NCBI GenBank assembly: GCA_008694505.1
Contig: VZDJ01007755.1
Location: 10,471,693 to 10,535,692, forward strand
Direction: 5' to 3'
DNA length: 64,000 nt
From: Cyanoderma ruficeps
Lineage: Eukaryota; Chordata; Aves; Passeriformes; Timaliidae
The translations under genes and the position numbers were made by a program. A model generated the notes under the pieces. It was not told where the DNA came from. It did not search any database and worked only from the letters and a program-made list of their open reading frames with translations. Below are positions 50,586 to 62,105 of the stretch, piece by piece. How positions within the stretch are numbered: the stretch's first letter is position 1; each line of letters starts with the position of its first letter.

Positions 50586-51680
50586 TGTACTGGTTTGTGT
50601 GGCCTGGTTTTTGTAGCAGGGGTGCTACAGGGGTGGCCTCTGAGAAGCTGCCAGAAGCTTCTCCCATGTCTGTCAAAGCCAGTGTCAGCCAGCTCCAGGA
50701 TGGACCCACTGCTGGCCAAGGCTGTGCCCATCAGTGAGAGCCCCCCGTGATTAAAAAAAAACCAAAACAACAAAACCACGAGGAAAAAAACTGTTGCACA
50801 GAAGTAATTACACCAAGAGAACCATGGGATGAGAATATGTGAGAGGAGTGACTGTGAGGAGACACCAAGGTCACTGGAGAGGGAGGGATAGGAGGTGCTT
50901 CAGGCACTGGAGCAGAGATTCTCCTGGAGCCCGTGGTGCAGACCACAGTGATGCAGCTGTGCCCCTGCAGCCCATGGAAGGTAGCAGGCATGCAGAGATT
51001 CTCCTGCAGTCTATAGAGAGAAGATACCCATACCAGAGCAGGCGAATGCCTGAGAGGAGGTTGTGAAGGATGGGAAGCCTATGCTGGAGCAGGGTCCTGG
51101 CAGGGACCTGCAGAGCTATGGAGAGCCCACCCTGCAGCAGGTTTCCTAGCAGGACTTGTGACCCTCCAGAGGATCAACACTGGAGAAGGCTGTTCTTGAA
51201 GAACTGCACCCTATGGAAGAGTGACCCACTTTGGAGGTGTTTGTGAAGAATTGCTGTCCATAGGATGAACTCACAGTGGAGAAGTTTGTAAAAGACTGTC
51301 TCCTATAGGAGAGACCCCATGCTGAAAGAGGAGAATAACAAGTCCTCCCCCAGAGCAGCAGCAGAAACAACCTGTAACGAGCTGACAATTCCCTGTCTCC
51401 CTGCGTGACTGAATGGGAAGAGGTAGAACCTGGCAAGAAGGGGTTCTTAGGGGGGTGTTTTTAGGATTTGGTTTACTTCTTATCGTCCTGCTCTAATCTT
51501 GGTTGGTAACAAATTCAGTTAATATCTTCAAGTCAAGTTTGTTTTGCCCATGGTAGTAATTCATGAGTGGTCTCTCCCTGTCCTCTCAACTCCTGAGTCT
51601 TTTATTATATTTTTTCTCCCCTGTCTATTTGCAGAGAGAAGTGATAGAGCAGCTTTGGTGGGTTCCTGGCATGCAGCCCA
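50586..51680 (+). mobile_element. Endogenous retrovirus solo LTR, near full length
   Basis: The element begins TGTACTGGTTTGTGTGGCCTGG (50586) and ends CATGCAGCCCA (51680), so it has TG...CA ends. The flanking 5-mers CACTA (50581-50585) and TACTA (51681-51685) agree in four of five bases, as an aged target-site duplication would. Inside come the CTACAGGGGTGGC landmark, GAATATGTGAGAG and GACACCAAGG. Then a series of diverged repeats carries CTGGAGCAG, CCATGG and CCTGCAG words. Near the end lie TTTTTAGGATTTGG, GTTTTGCCC and TTTTCTCCCCTGTC, then GATAGAGCAGCTTTGGTGGG. An A/C-rich insertion sits at 50752-50782. The same family is present in truncated form at 23.0-23.8 kb (-). No gag, pol or env lies beside it. 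ERVL-like class is inferred from memory and from the 5-bp duplication. Confidence 0.85.
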
Positions 51681-54600
51681 TACTAATGTCATTAATAAGT
51701 GATTGAAATTTAAAAGAACTCAAAATATTAGAAATAAAACACTTTTGCCCTTTTTGTGTCATCTCGAAAGCCGTAAATTGTTTTTCCTAACTGGCAGAGA
51801 GTCCTAAAATGCCCAGATGGTGTTTGCATCACCACACAGTGGGCTAAAGAACTGCTGAAAAATAGGTGGGTAGTACACTCTGGAGTGTAAGGCACCCCTA
51901 CCAATATCAGTGCACCCCTTGCTGCTGCTGTAAGTTGAAGTTTTTTAGAAGTTAAAATTCATTCTTTGCAGAGTGTGCTTTAAATTCACTTTACTTTCAC
52001 TCCCTCTGGAACCTCCATGAGGCAGAGCACAGCAGTGTCTCTGCTTTCTAACTCCTGCTGTTCTACTCAACACAGCAAAAAGTAGTCACCCTCACACAGG
52101 ACACCCACTGGTTTGCTCTCCCAGTGGCTGAAAACATCTCTGTGACATTAGGCCATCCCCTGCATTAGGAAGGACTCCTCCTCTGTCAGGGTCACACACA
52201 GTGCTAGTGTGCATCTTACTCCTCACTTACCCTTTTAAGATATGGCCAGAGCTGGATACACAACTTAGCAAAGCCTAAATCCAGAGTGCCTAGAAGGCTC
52301 CTGAATGCTCTAAAAAGAACTGATTTAACTTCTGCATTTCCCTAGAACTACTAGACTCTTTGACAAGAATATTTTGTCACTAGCCAAGAGAAGAATTTCT
52401 TGGCTTTCTGAATGCAAGAATAATCAATTAACCTAACTAAAAATTAAGGAGCATAAAACCTTATCACTTCCAGGGCATAGCATCTTCCTTTCTTCTTTCC
52501 TCTTTCCCTGTTTAATTTACTGAAATATCGGAAAAGAAAACCCTTACTTCCAGATGTGGACAGAGTACTTGCATTTACAGAATTGCAGTACCTTTTCTAC
52601 AGAAGAGCCTAAAACCCTACAAACATATAGGTAATATACTTTTACACAGCTTGAAATATTTCTGACAGGGAAATGGAAAACAGATGTTGAGCACCATATG
52701 TGATCCAAAAAAGGTGATGGTTTCTCTCCATCTAGTAACTGAGATGCCTCAATATTCACCTCAACTTCAGCTGAGACAGTGAGTTGAAAAAAAAACCCAC
52801 ACAGAAAATGATTTTTTCCTTGCTCTTTGACAGGAGAAGGAATATGCAGCTGTTAACAGTGAATTATAGGATAAAAATAATAAATGGGGCTGAGCTCACT
52901 AGAGGAAATATCACGCCAATCACTCTGCATTCAAAAATCCTCTGAATTATGCAGTGCAAAATCCTCGCATACAAGAAGAATATGCTTACACTGAACCACC
53001 TGGTCATTATACACTGTGTTGTTTCTTTTGTGATAAAGCTTCATGTAGAGAATATGCTGAAGAGAAAAAATAAATGAAAAAAAAAGGAAACAAAAAAATA
53101 AAGCATTGCTACCATACGAGAAAAATAATAACTAGATGGGAGTTTTATTTTTTCTCTCAATAGAAAATTAAAAACCCTAGAAGAAAACAATTAAAATATG
53201 AAAATCATCATATTTGATATTTTTTTAAGAAAAGGGAAAACAAAATTTAGATTAAAAAATTTTAACTTGTATTATGGAAAACTACTATGAAAACTCTCAA
53301 AGTCGCAGTCAGTAAGAAAAAAAAATCAGCCAGATTAATTAAAGATATTTGATCATTTTGCATTTGAAAGAAAGATTGCAACATATATTATATTGATGTT
53401 CTTACAAAGAGTATCCTTCCATCAAGAACAGCCCCTATATTAATATTTATAGTATGTATACATATTGGCTTTTTGAATTGGCTGCAGTTTGCTCTGCTGT
53501 AAAATATTTTAGAAATGCTACATATCTGAAATTACCCTGTAATTCCACCAATGATATTAAGAAGGCTTTAGGGTTTGCCTCAAAATTTGGTGGCTTGAGG
53601 GCACTCTTTGATTTTAATAAAGAAACCTATGCAAAGACCAAGCTGGCAATTTAACTATAAGTAGGTCAGAGCTAAACTAGAACACTTTTTCTTTGGGCCG
53701 AATCACAAATCAGAGGGAAAAGGCTAAGCTAAAAGGGTTTTGCTAAAAATGCCAATCAGTAGTTACACAACCAAGGAAATGAATCAGCCAGTGGCTTTTA
53801 CAGAGCAAGGAAATAGCTGCCCATGAGTATTTGGAACCACTTATGGGAGTAGAGGCATTGAAAATGTCCAGTTCCTGCAAGGGAAAGTTATGCATGGGTG
53901 GAACTGGAGACATTTTATTTTCCTGTAGATTGCACTGTGCAGAGGAAGGGAAAAGGAATAAAATTTTAAAATTGCCATAGTATATGATACATTAATTTAT
54001 TTACTGTCATTTTATTCTTTTCTATCAATGATCATTGCATAAAAGAAAGGATTGAATGGTGTAGGATGCATACCTGTAGGTATATATGCATCTATACATA
54101 TCTATATATACTTCCACATTTCTTGTTCAGTTGTACCACAATTCTTCCCCCGAAAACCAGCTGAGACACACTGAGGCACAACTTGAATCAACAGCCTGAA
54201 GACTTCAGCGTAGGGGAAGTGCCATCACTGAACAACTAAGTATGATTCTGAACATCATTTGACATCCTTTTTTTTTTTTTCACAAATAGATATTTTTATG
54301 ACACAAATCTCCATTCTTTGGGTCATCATCCACACTGCATTATTTAGCAACCACCTAGGTGTCTTAAAATCTCCCACAGAATCAGGATCTTAAAATAATA
54401 CACATCTCATGTGCAAAGGACTCTGCCCCCAAAAGCATACTTAGTGTCAAAACAAAATAGGAAATGAAGAAACATTATAGAAATAAAGCAAAATGGAAAA
54501 GGGGGGGGGATGCCTGGTCAGGTCAGTCTTTTGTTATCTTTAGTTATCTGAACTTTTCATTTAAATCAAATAAACACATCAAAAATAAGATATTGTGCTA

Positions 54601-55244
54601 GCATAGAAGGCATGCTTGATTTACATATCAGGTCTTTCATAAAGCTAAATGCCTCATAGGAAATCCTTAACATCTTCCTTGTCTTGATTGTAGCAGAACT
54701 GGGAAAGCAGGCAGTGTGATGGAGACTGGTACTCTGCCCCTTGGTACGGTGTGTTTCTCACACCCACTACAACTTCCTGGCACAGGACCTTCCCTTCCCA
54801 TGTTCATTTAACTACATCCCCACTACTAACACTGGGAAATCAGTAGTCAGCCTCAATTTAGTGTGTAAGAGAGGAAGCTATCTTATGGAATTGTTCCCTC
54901 CAGTACACCTGCAGTCAAATGCTCTAAAGCTTTGCTTAGAGCAGTAAATTAGAATTGCAGCGAACATTACCTGTCACTGGGACTTGATCATCTATACTGT
55001 TAAGCTTTTAGGATTGTCCCATATGCATTTTTTATCCAGATGAACTAGCACTCTTCAAGCAACTCCTGCACATGTTTAGTATTTATCAGAAATAAGTTTA
55101 GAAGCAGTCACTGTGTTTGGATAGCAAAACAGGATAGTGTCATAGACCAGGAATCAGGTTATTCTGTCAGCTGCCTTTAGAGTCACTGAAAACCATTTGT
55201 GTCTATGCTAATAAACAGAGCTGCAGAAGAATATGTGAATAGGG
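51681..55244. other. Non-coding DNA, no gene recognised
   Basis: 51960-52330 is somewhat less AT-rich and could not be identified. 53060-53330 is very A-rich. A ten-base G run lies near 54500. A 66-codon frame at 53454-53654 (+) has no recognisable domain. Nothing supports a gene. Confidence 0.55.
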
Positions 55245-55592
55245 TGGACTAGACTAGATTAGAATATTTCAGGTTGAAGGGACCTAAACCAAAAATCTGG
55301 CCCAACTGTCTGACCTTTCAGGGATGACTAAAAGTTAAAGAAAGTTGTTAAGGGTGTTATCCAAAGGCCCTTATCACCCTGAGAGGCTTGGGGTATTGAC
55401 CATCTCTCCAGGGAGCCTGCTCCAGTATAAGTTACCATCCTCTCAGTAAAGAAATGCTTCCTAAATTTAAAGTCTGAACCTCCCTTAATGAATCCTTGTA
55501 CTGTTCACACATGTTCCCTCACTGGATACCAGGGAGAAGAGATCAGCACTTCCCTCTCAAGTTCTCCTCAGGAAACTGTAGCAAGCAACGAA
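55245..55592 (-). mobile_element. CR1 LINE 3' fragment, old subfamily
   Basis: The order GGTTGAAGGGACCTAAACC, TTGTTAAGGGTGTTATCCAA, GAGAGGCTTGGGG, GACCATCTCTCCAGGGAGCC, CCATCCTCTCAGTAAAGAAA, TCTGAACCTCCC and CACTGGATACCAGGGAGAAG, ending near TCCTCAGGAAACTGTAG, matches an older CR1 3' region read in antisense; the element is therefore on the minus strand. A 61-codon frame at 55488-55673 overlaps its right side and is a shadow. Confidence 0.83.
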
Positions 55593-56520
55593 GTTACAAA
55601 CAGAAGTGAATTTATAAAGAGAAACTGTTGGAGAGGGTTTAATGTTCAAACTAAACCTGTACATAAATATTAATCTTCGGAAAAAGAGGAAAGAGGAAAA
55701 ATGTCCCATTTCCTATAGGGGTAATACACTTGCAGTTCTGACCTATGTACTTCTGGATATGTTGTTAAACAAGAAATGTTTGAGTGTATCGGGTGGTCCC
55801 TGAAGAATATACAATGTTGTTTGATTTTCTGTCAACAGGAAATACCTCTGCAGAATTCATGTCAGAAAAACAAGTCTGTGGTCTTTGTACAAAACTTTGT
55901 ATTAGATGACTGAATTCAAACAACCAAGATTGGTTTAAAAATAATTTTAATGATAATTTAGCCCACAGTCAGTCAATTAAAAAAGAACATTCTTAAGATA
56001 AAAATCACTTCTCAAACAAAACTACCAGTGGGAACTATATATTATAAAATCAGAACAAGGTATAGGATCAAAGAAATTGAACCTTAACTTTGCAGTGCAA
56101 GGCTATCACAAATAGCTGTTTTGCTAGATATACAAATAGAACAGAGTGAAATACTACTGTGAAATATGATGTGCAAAATTGCATACAAATAGGTGTCATA
56201 AAAAAAAAAAAGAAGAGAAAAAACATTTCAGTTGCACTGAGCTGGGAAAAAGTGTTTTGCCAAAATTATCAGCTGTATTAGTCTAAAAGTTTACATGAGA
56301 AACTTCTTCCGGCCCCAGATACTTTAGTCATTAAGTAGTAGAAAGTTGTTGCAAAGTTTTGGTAGACCTAGTTGTTACCTAAATGCATAGCTAACCCAGA
56401 CAATGTTAAGAACTTGACGGCAATTTAGGAAAATAAGATATGATGTGCTACTGTATTAGAATTTGTGTAAAAAGCACAATTGAAGTCAAAAATTTGAAAG
56501 TCTGTATTTATTTCATTTTT
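55593..56520. other. AT-rich non-coding DNA between two CR1 fragments
   Basis: Unique AT-rich sequence with a poly-A run near 56200; nothing recognisable. Confidence 0.55.
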
Positions 56521-57412
56521 ATCACAGAATCACAGACTTGTAAAATCACTAGGTTGGAAGAGACCTTTAAGATCATGGAGTCCAACCCAGCCCTAACACC
56601 CCAACCAAGCCATGGCACCAACTGCCACATCCAATTTTTTTTTAAACACATCCAGGGACGGTGACTCCACCACTTCCCCAGGCAGACCATTCCAGTACTT
56701 TATCACTTCTCCTGTAAAAACCATTTTCCTAATATCCAATCTGTATTTACCTTGGCACAGCTTAAGACTCTGTCATCTTGTTCTGTCAGTTTGTGCCAGC
56801 TTTCAGGGAGTTGTAGAGAGTGACAAGGTCACCTCTGAGTCTCCTTTTCTCCAGGCTAAACAACCCCAGCTCCCTCAGTCATTCCTCACAAGCCTTGTGC
56901 TCCAAGCCCCTCACCAGCTTCATTGCCTCCTCTGGATGCGCTCAAGCATCTCAACGTCCTCCCTAAACTGAGGGCCCAGAACTGGACACAGCACTCAAGG
57001 TGTGGCCTCACCAGTGCCCAGTACAGGGGAAGAATGACCTCCCTACTCCTGCTGGACACACCATTCCTGATCCAGGCCAGGATGCCCTTGGTCTTCTTGG
57101 CCACCAGGGCACACTGCTGGCTCATGTTCAGCTGCTGTCACCAGTACTCCCAGGTCCCTTTCTGCCTGGGCACTGTCCAGCCACACCGTCCCAGCCTATA
57201 ATGCTGCAGGGGGTTATTGTGGCCAAAATGCTGGACTCGGCACTCGGACTTATTAAACTTCATCCTATTGGATTCTGCTTATCCATCCAACCATCCCAGG
57301 TGCCTCTGCAGAGCCCTCCTACCTTCCAACAGATCGACACAGGCTCCCCAGCTTAGTGTTGTCTGCAAATTTACTAATGACAGACTGAATACCCTCATCC
57401 ATATAGCAATTC
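56521..57412 (-). mobile_element. CR1 LINE, 5'-truncated, ORF2 end plus 3' UTR
   Basis: The left end has the CR1 tail octamer in antisense (ATCACAGAATCACAGA) followed by TAGGTTGGAAGAGACCTTTAAGATCATGGAGTCCAACCC, a family landmark, so the 3' end is at 56521 and the element lies on the minus strand. Read on that strand, 57125 to about 56970 still encodes the C-terminal part of the reverse-transcriptase ORF ([18 protein letters not shown]..., [24 protein letters not shown]), after which the frame is lost to a frameshift. Further down, TTGTTTAGCCTGGAGAAAAGG (about 56860) gives the L-F-S-L-E-K-R motif of the ORF end. About 890 bp remain; the 5' part is missing near 57412. The copy is clearly younger than the others, but inactive. 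Confidence 0.93.
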
Positions 57413-60400
57413 TATATTGAAGCTGCAAGTTTAAACTTGAATGTTTGAAGACTCCTTAATATTTCTTGAAATACTTTTTGAGAGTCTTTATTCTACCACC
57501 CAGGACAAAGCATGGATAATATTATGAAGGTAAGTTTGCCCATCATCTGTCCTCCCTCATTTCAGCTGGATTAATGGTATTCGTATTAATTGATTCCCAA
57601 CATCTCTACTTTTTGCCTTCTCCCAAGCTCTGCTAGGAAAAAGAAAGGATTATTATGCTCCAGTTGTTCTATCCCTTGAATATGACACCTTTCTATTTCA
57701 CATACAAATTACAAAAATATCATCTTCCTGGTGTTAAGTGGATATTTATTCCTCAGATTGCTTCTGCAGTAGGAAAGAACACTTTACTTCTGAGAACAGG
57801 TCTTTTGCTTGTTCTTCCGTTTTGCATTGTTTGCGTCCTTGCTCACTCCAGCTACTGCACTAAATCCATGTTATATTCTTTCCTCTAATGTTTGTTTTCC
57901 TTTCTGCCCAGAAAGTCTGGAAGTTTACAAATGCAGACTGTTATAAAAGTCATGGATTAGATATCGTATTTAAAGAAACAATGACTGAATAATTCCTTTC
58001 TATCAAATTATGATATTGTTTAATATAGAAAATCTTCTAGGTATTATTATTAAATATAGATGTACTCTCTATCATTCCATCATATCTGAGCTCATTTCTC
58101 TGTTATAGATTTAGCATAATTTTGTCCTGCATTTTCTTACAGGCTTTTTTGTTCTTACGTGTCTTGTTACTCAAGCAGTGTAGGTGTTTTTAGAAATAGC
58201 AGCAAAAAAATCCATACAAAATGCAGTTTCCCATAAATAAAACTGAGAAATTTTTATTACTCAGGATTTATTTTACTGTAATTGACATCTGATCTTTCTT
58301 TAGCACTCATAAAAAGCATCACAGGAAAGTTCCTGATGAAGCTGAAGAAGTTTCCTCTGCACTGATATTCTCTAGGGAGTCTCACAAGGACAGAACTATC
58401 ATTCTGAGTTCTGTGCACCTGCTGAGATATGTGGAAGTTAAATGTTCACAATACCTTCCTTCCTTAACACCTCTCTTCGATTTTTTTTCTATCCACTTGG
58501 CTGTTTCTGTAGTTTAAAAGTTACTTGCTCAGACCCAGTGTAGCAGCAGAGATCTCACTTCCAAAACTATACATGATTATAGTAGAAAAGATGAATTTAA
58601 GATGCTTAAACTCATCCCTATTGTCATCTGTTGCCCTCAGCAGTTAGTTGGGCAATGAAATATTAATTGCTTCCTAATTTCTGTCAAAAATTCCCTCACA
58701 AATTACCTATCACTGTGTTAAAAGTAATGTCTTACAGATGATAAACATTAAGTCTTATTTGGTTTACTTGAAATTCCATAGATGGGATTTTAATTCCAGA
58801 AGTAATTTGATAGTTTCTTAGTTGATTGCATGGCTGTTGCGTTTACAAATTACTGCTTGCAGCTGTTTTTGCAGTTCTTCCTCAGGGTTAAGCTGTTCAG
58901 AAGGAAACGATGACATTTTAATTAAATATAATAGGAAATAGAAAAAAACTGCTTGGGTTTGGTGGATTTTTTTTAGGGGGGTGGTAAATTTCAAAATATT
59001 TACATTTCAATAATTATTTAGAAATTTGTTCATGCAATGAGTCCATTTATTGCATATTTATTTCAATTTTAATTTAAAAGAGCATTTCATACCATAATCA
59101 GGATTTGTAAAAGTGATTGAGTAACTGTTTACAAGAAGTTTTAACATTTTAAACAGGTCATAGACTTGACTTTTAAAGAGACTGTAGTAGGAGGAAACTT
59201 TGCTAGAGAGAGCTAACAATGTGGCTCCCAATCAGGCCGTGAAAAGGAACTCAGAATAAAAACAGAGACCTTCCAAAACCACACAATCATAGCAACATTT
59301 TAGGAAGACATATTTATTCTTCAGAGTTTTATTATCAGACAATACCTCTCAGATGACTATAGGTTATGAAACCAACTATCCCAATGTTTATGCCCTGATT
59401 CATCCCCTTCTGACTACGAAGATAGCCTAGATTAAGTTAGGGTTGATTCCTTACAAGTTCTTCCACACTTTATTATTAATACAACAGATATTTTCATAAT
59501 ACAGAACAAGAGAATCACCAAGACTTTAGGACAGAGAAATTCTGGGAAGTCTTGTATTTTCAGAGGATTTCACACACAGGTATTAGAGTGAAACGTATCT
59601 TTAATTTCTTTTTTATTTGAGATCCTCCCTGATAAATTATTTTCTAGCCATTAGACAATTAATCAACTTACCACAAAAATCATCCAATTCCAGTAATTCT
59701 TCACCACAACTGAATTTTTTGTCATGAACACAAATCTCTCTCTTCCATTCCCGTGACATCCTCTGTTTGGGTCTGATGACGCCCTCTAAAATGTTCCAGT
59801 GCTCCTGGGCAACCACTGTACATCAAGGAGATAATGACCCACCCAGCAGTCACTGGGAGAACCTCTGGCTGCACTGCCCGTGGATGTTATCTTGATATTT
59901 CCAGACCACTTATACCTGCTGCTTGTTTGAAAAATGACGGGTTTTTTCGAATAGGTGTCAGTGGAAATTCTGGTGGAAAAAATATATTAAATAGACCTTT
60001 TTTTTTATTGTAGTTTGCATGCTGTTTGTATTGTACTGATGGTTTAACTTAGTATTAAGAAGCAAGAATCAAGTTAATTTAGATAGTCTTGAGATTTACT
60101 GTCCTTAATTTCTTGTAACATAGAACCATTATATTCAGAAACTGATTGATATGTTCCCTTCACACTTCTGTCAACAGGCATTTTTAAAAGCTCATTATTG
60201 ATTGCACTTAACACAAGGAAAAAGCATCATGCAGTGGCACAGGCTTTTGCCCAGTCATGCTGAAAAGCATGTCCTATTTACGTCACCTTAGAAACTTGGA
60301 AGGTGAAAAGATGGTGATTTTTCAGATCCACAACTTTTCAGTGATAACTCCTTTTCAACAAGTCCTCCATCAGAACAAAGGGCATATATTTTTTCTTGCC

Positions 60401-61881
60401 AGCTCCTCTATGTGGTTCATAAATCCCTATATGAACTCAATATATGGATTACATAGATCCTAGGTCTTTGTAATTTTTAAGAAAATGTAATGTTGGGTTA
60501 AGAGAAAGAATGTGGGCTCCTGGTCTAACCTGGGATGGAAAGATGAGATGAAAGATTAAATAATTTTTATTATTTTAGTTGTTTTTTTCCCCTGGAGAAT
60601 GGGAAAAGGAGACTACCCATTCCTAAACTTTTACACTTCACGCTTTGCAGGCTCAGTTGAACTGTCAGATTCCTCAGAAACTCTTTTTCTATAAATATCT
60701 ACATCTTTGTCTTTTTCTGTCTCCTCTTTCAGATGGCATCCATTTTCTTACCTTCCTTTTAGAATCCAGATTTTAGATTCCTTATTTTCTTTCAAGACTC
60801 TTCATTTTGGAGACACAGAGGTTATTAGCTGATAATTCCAACATGTCCTGATAAAGACAGGAAGATCATCCTCAGTTGTTTTATTTAAACTATCCACAGA
60901 GTCTAAACAAAAATCCTCCTGAATATACCTGTATTACTTTTACAAAATACGTTACTGAAATGAGATTTAGACAGAAGTAAAGCATTCTGTTCACAAATTT
61001 TGGGTTATTTCCTAAGCACACTGAAAAGCCTGGTTCAGCAGTATTATCAGTTTTCAGCAGCACTGACAGTCAAGCTCCTCAGAAAGGCTTGAAAAATATT
61101 TATTGTAAAATTCCACTTCCAGTCTTCTATACATGTGTTTCTATGTGTTTTCAATTAAAGATTATATGTTGGATTACCCTTACCGTGCATGCAAAATACA
61201 AAGTATCACATGTTCTAATCTTAAGAAAATAAAAAAGAACATATTAAATATTAAGTGTAAGAGCATTTGCAAACTATTGTTTAGAAAAGGATGACAACAG
61301 CTGCAAAATACTGTGTCTGCACAGAATTTAGCCTATTAAAATAAATTTCATAAGGCAGAGGTCATTTTTACATGAAATTAACAGGGGAAGAAAGAGCAGA
61401 AGTCAGCTACAAAAGTGGTACTGAACCACAGGACTAAAACAGTCATCCTGTCCTGCCACATAAATTCATCACTATTAGAAGAAACTGAAAAGGTGTTGTT
61501 CTTTTCTTCATGAATTTATGCCCAGGAACTAAGTCAGGAGACAGCTGGAATATTTATTTATCTATTTCTCTAGAAGGAGATTTTACAACTATATCAGAAA
61601 TGCATAGAATATCTAACAGTCTCAGTGAAAAAGATTACCATCACATTTCCAGATCAGTGATTTCAAAAGCCAGGGCCTGAAAAGACTGAGCATACAATGT
61701 AACCTGTAGGTAAGGATTAGCATTAAAAGGACTTTGTATAATTTCTTACTCAGTTTTCAAACTTTCTGCCATAATTCATTCCATACTGTCAGTTATAAAG
61801 CTTAATTATTAAAATGGTGACTGTTTTAAGCTAAATTTATAATTACCTGCAGTGAAAAATCTTGTACTTTTATTATTTCAG
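57413..61881. other. AT-rich non-coding DNA
   Basis: No gene or confident repeat is seen. 59740-59930 is a short, less AT-rich island without an open frame. A T-run followed by G-rich bases lies near 58966. Open frames up to 77 codons show no domain. Confidence 0.6.
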
Positions 61882-62105
61882 CTAAAAATATCTCTGAGTT
61901 GTTTCAATTATTTCTTCATGTAATCCAAAAGGAATTTCCTCTCCATATAATGGTTGAAGCAAATATAATAAAAGTTATTAAAGTGTTATTAAACAACTTC
62001 AATGCCAGCATGGGTTGCACATTTTCAAAAGAATTAATTATTTCCCTTTTTATTTTTTTTACTTACTGTGGAATCCCTAAATGTGCTTTTAAATACAGTC
62101 TTTGA
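61882..62105 (+). other. Open frame behind a good acceptor
   Basis: GTACTTTTATTATTTCAG (to 61881) is a good acceptor. After two bases the frame is open for 73 codons to TGA (62103-62105). It begins KNISELFQLFLHVIQKEF, continues with PLHIMVEANIIKVIKVLLNN and ends in a hydrophobic part (LIISLFIFFTYCG). The first half looks like an amphipathic helical protein. However, Ile, Phe, Lys, Leu and Asn dominate, as they do in any frame of AT-rich DNA, and no donor is evident. No family is recognised. Confidence 0.15.

Noticed and set aside
56612..57420. Several plus-strand open frames
   Set aside because: They are antisense shadows of the CR1 element, whose true reading direction is the minus strand.
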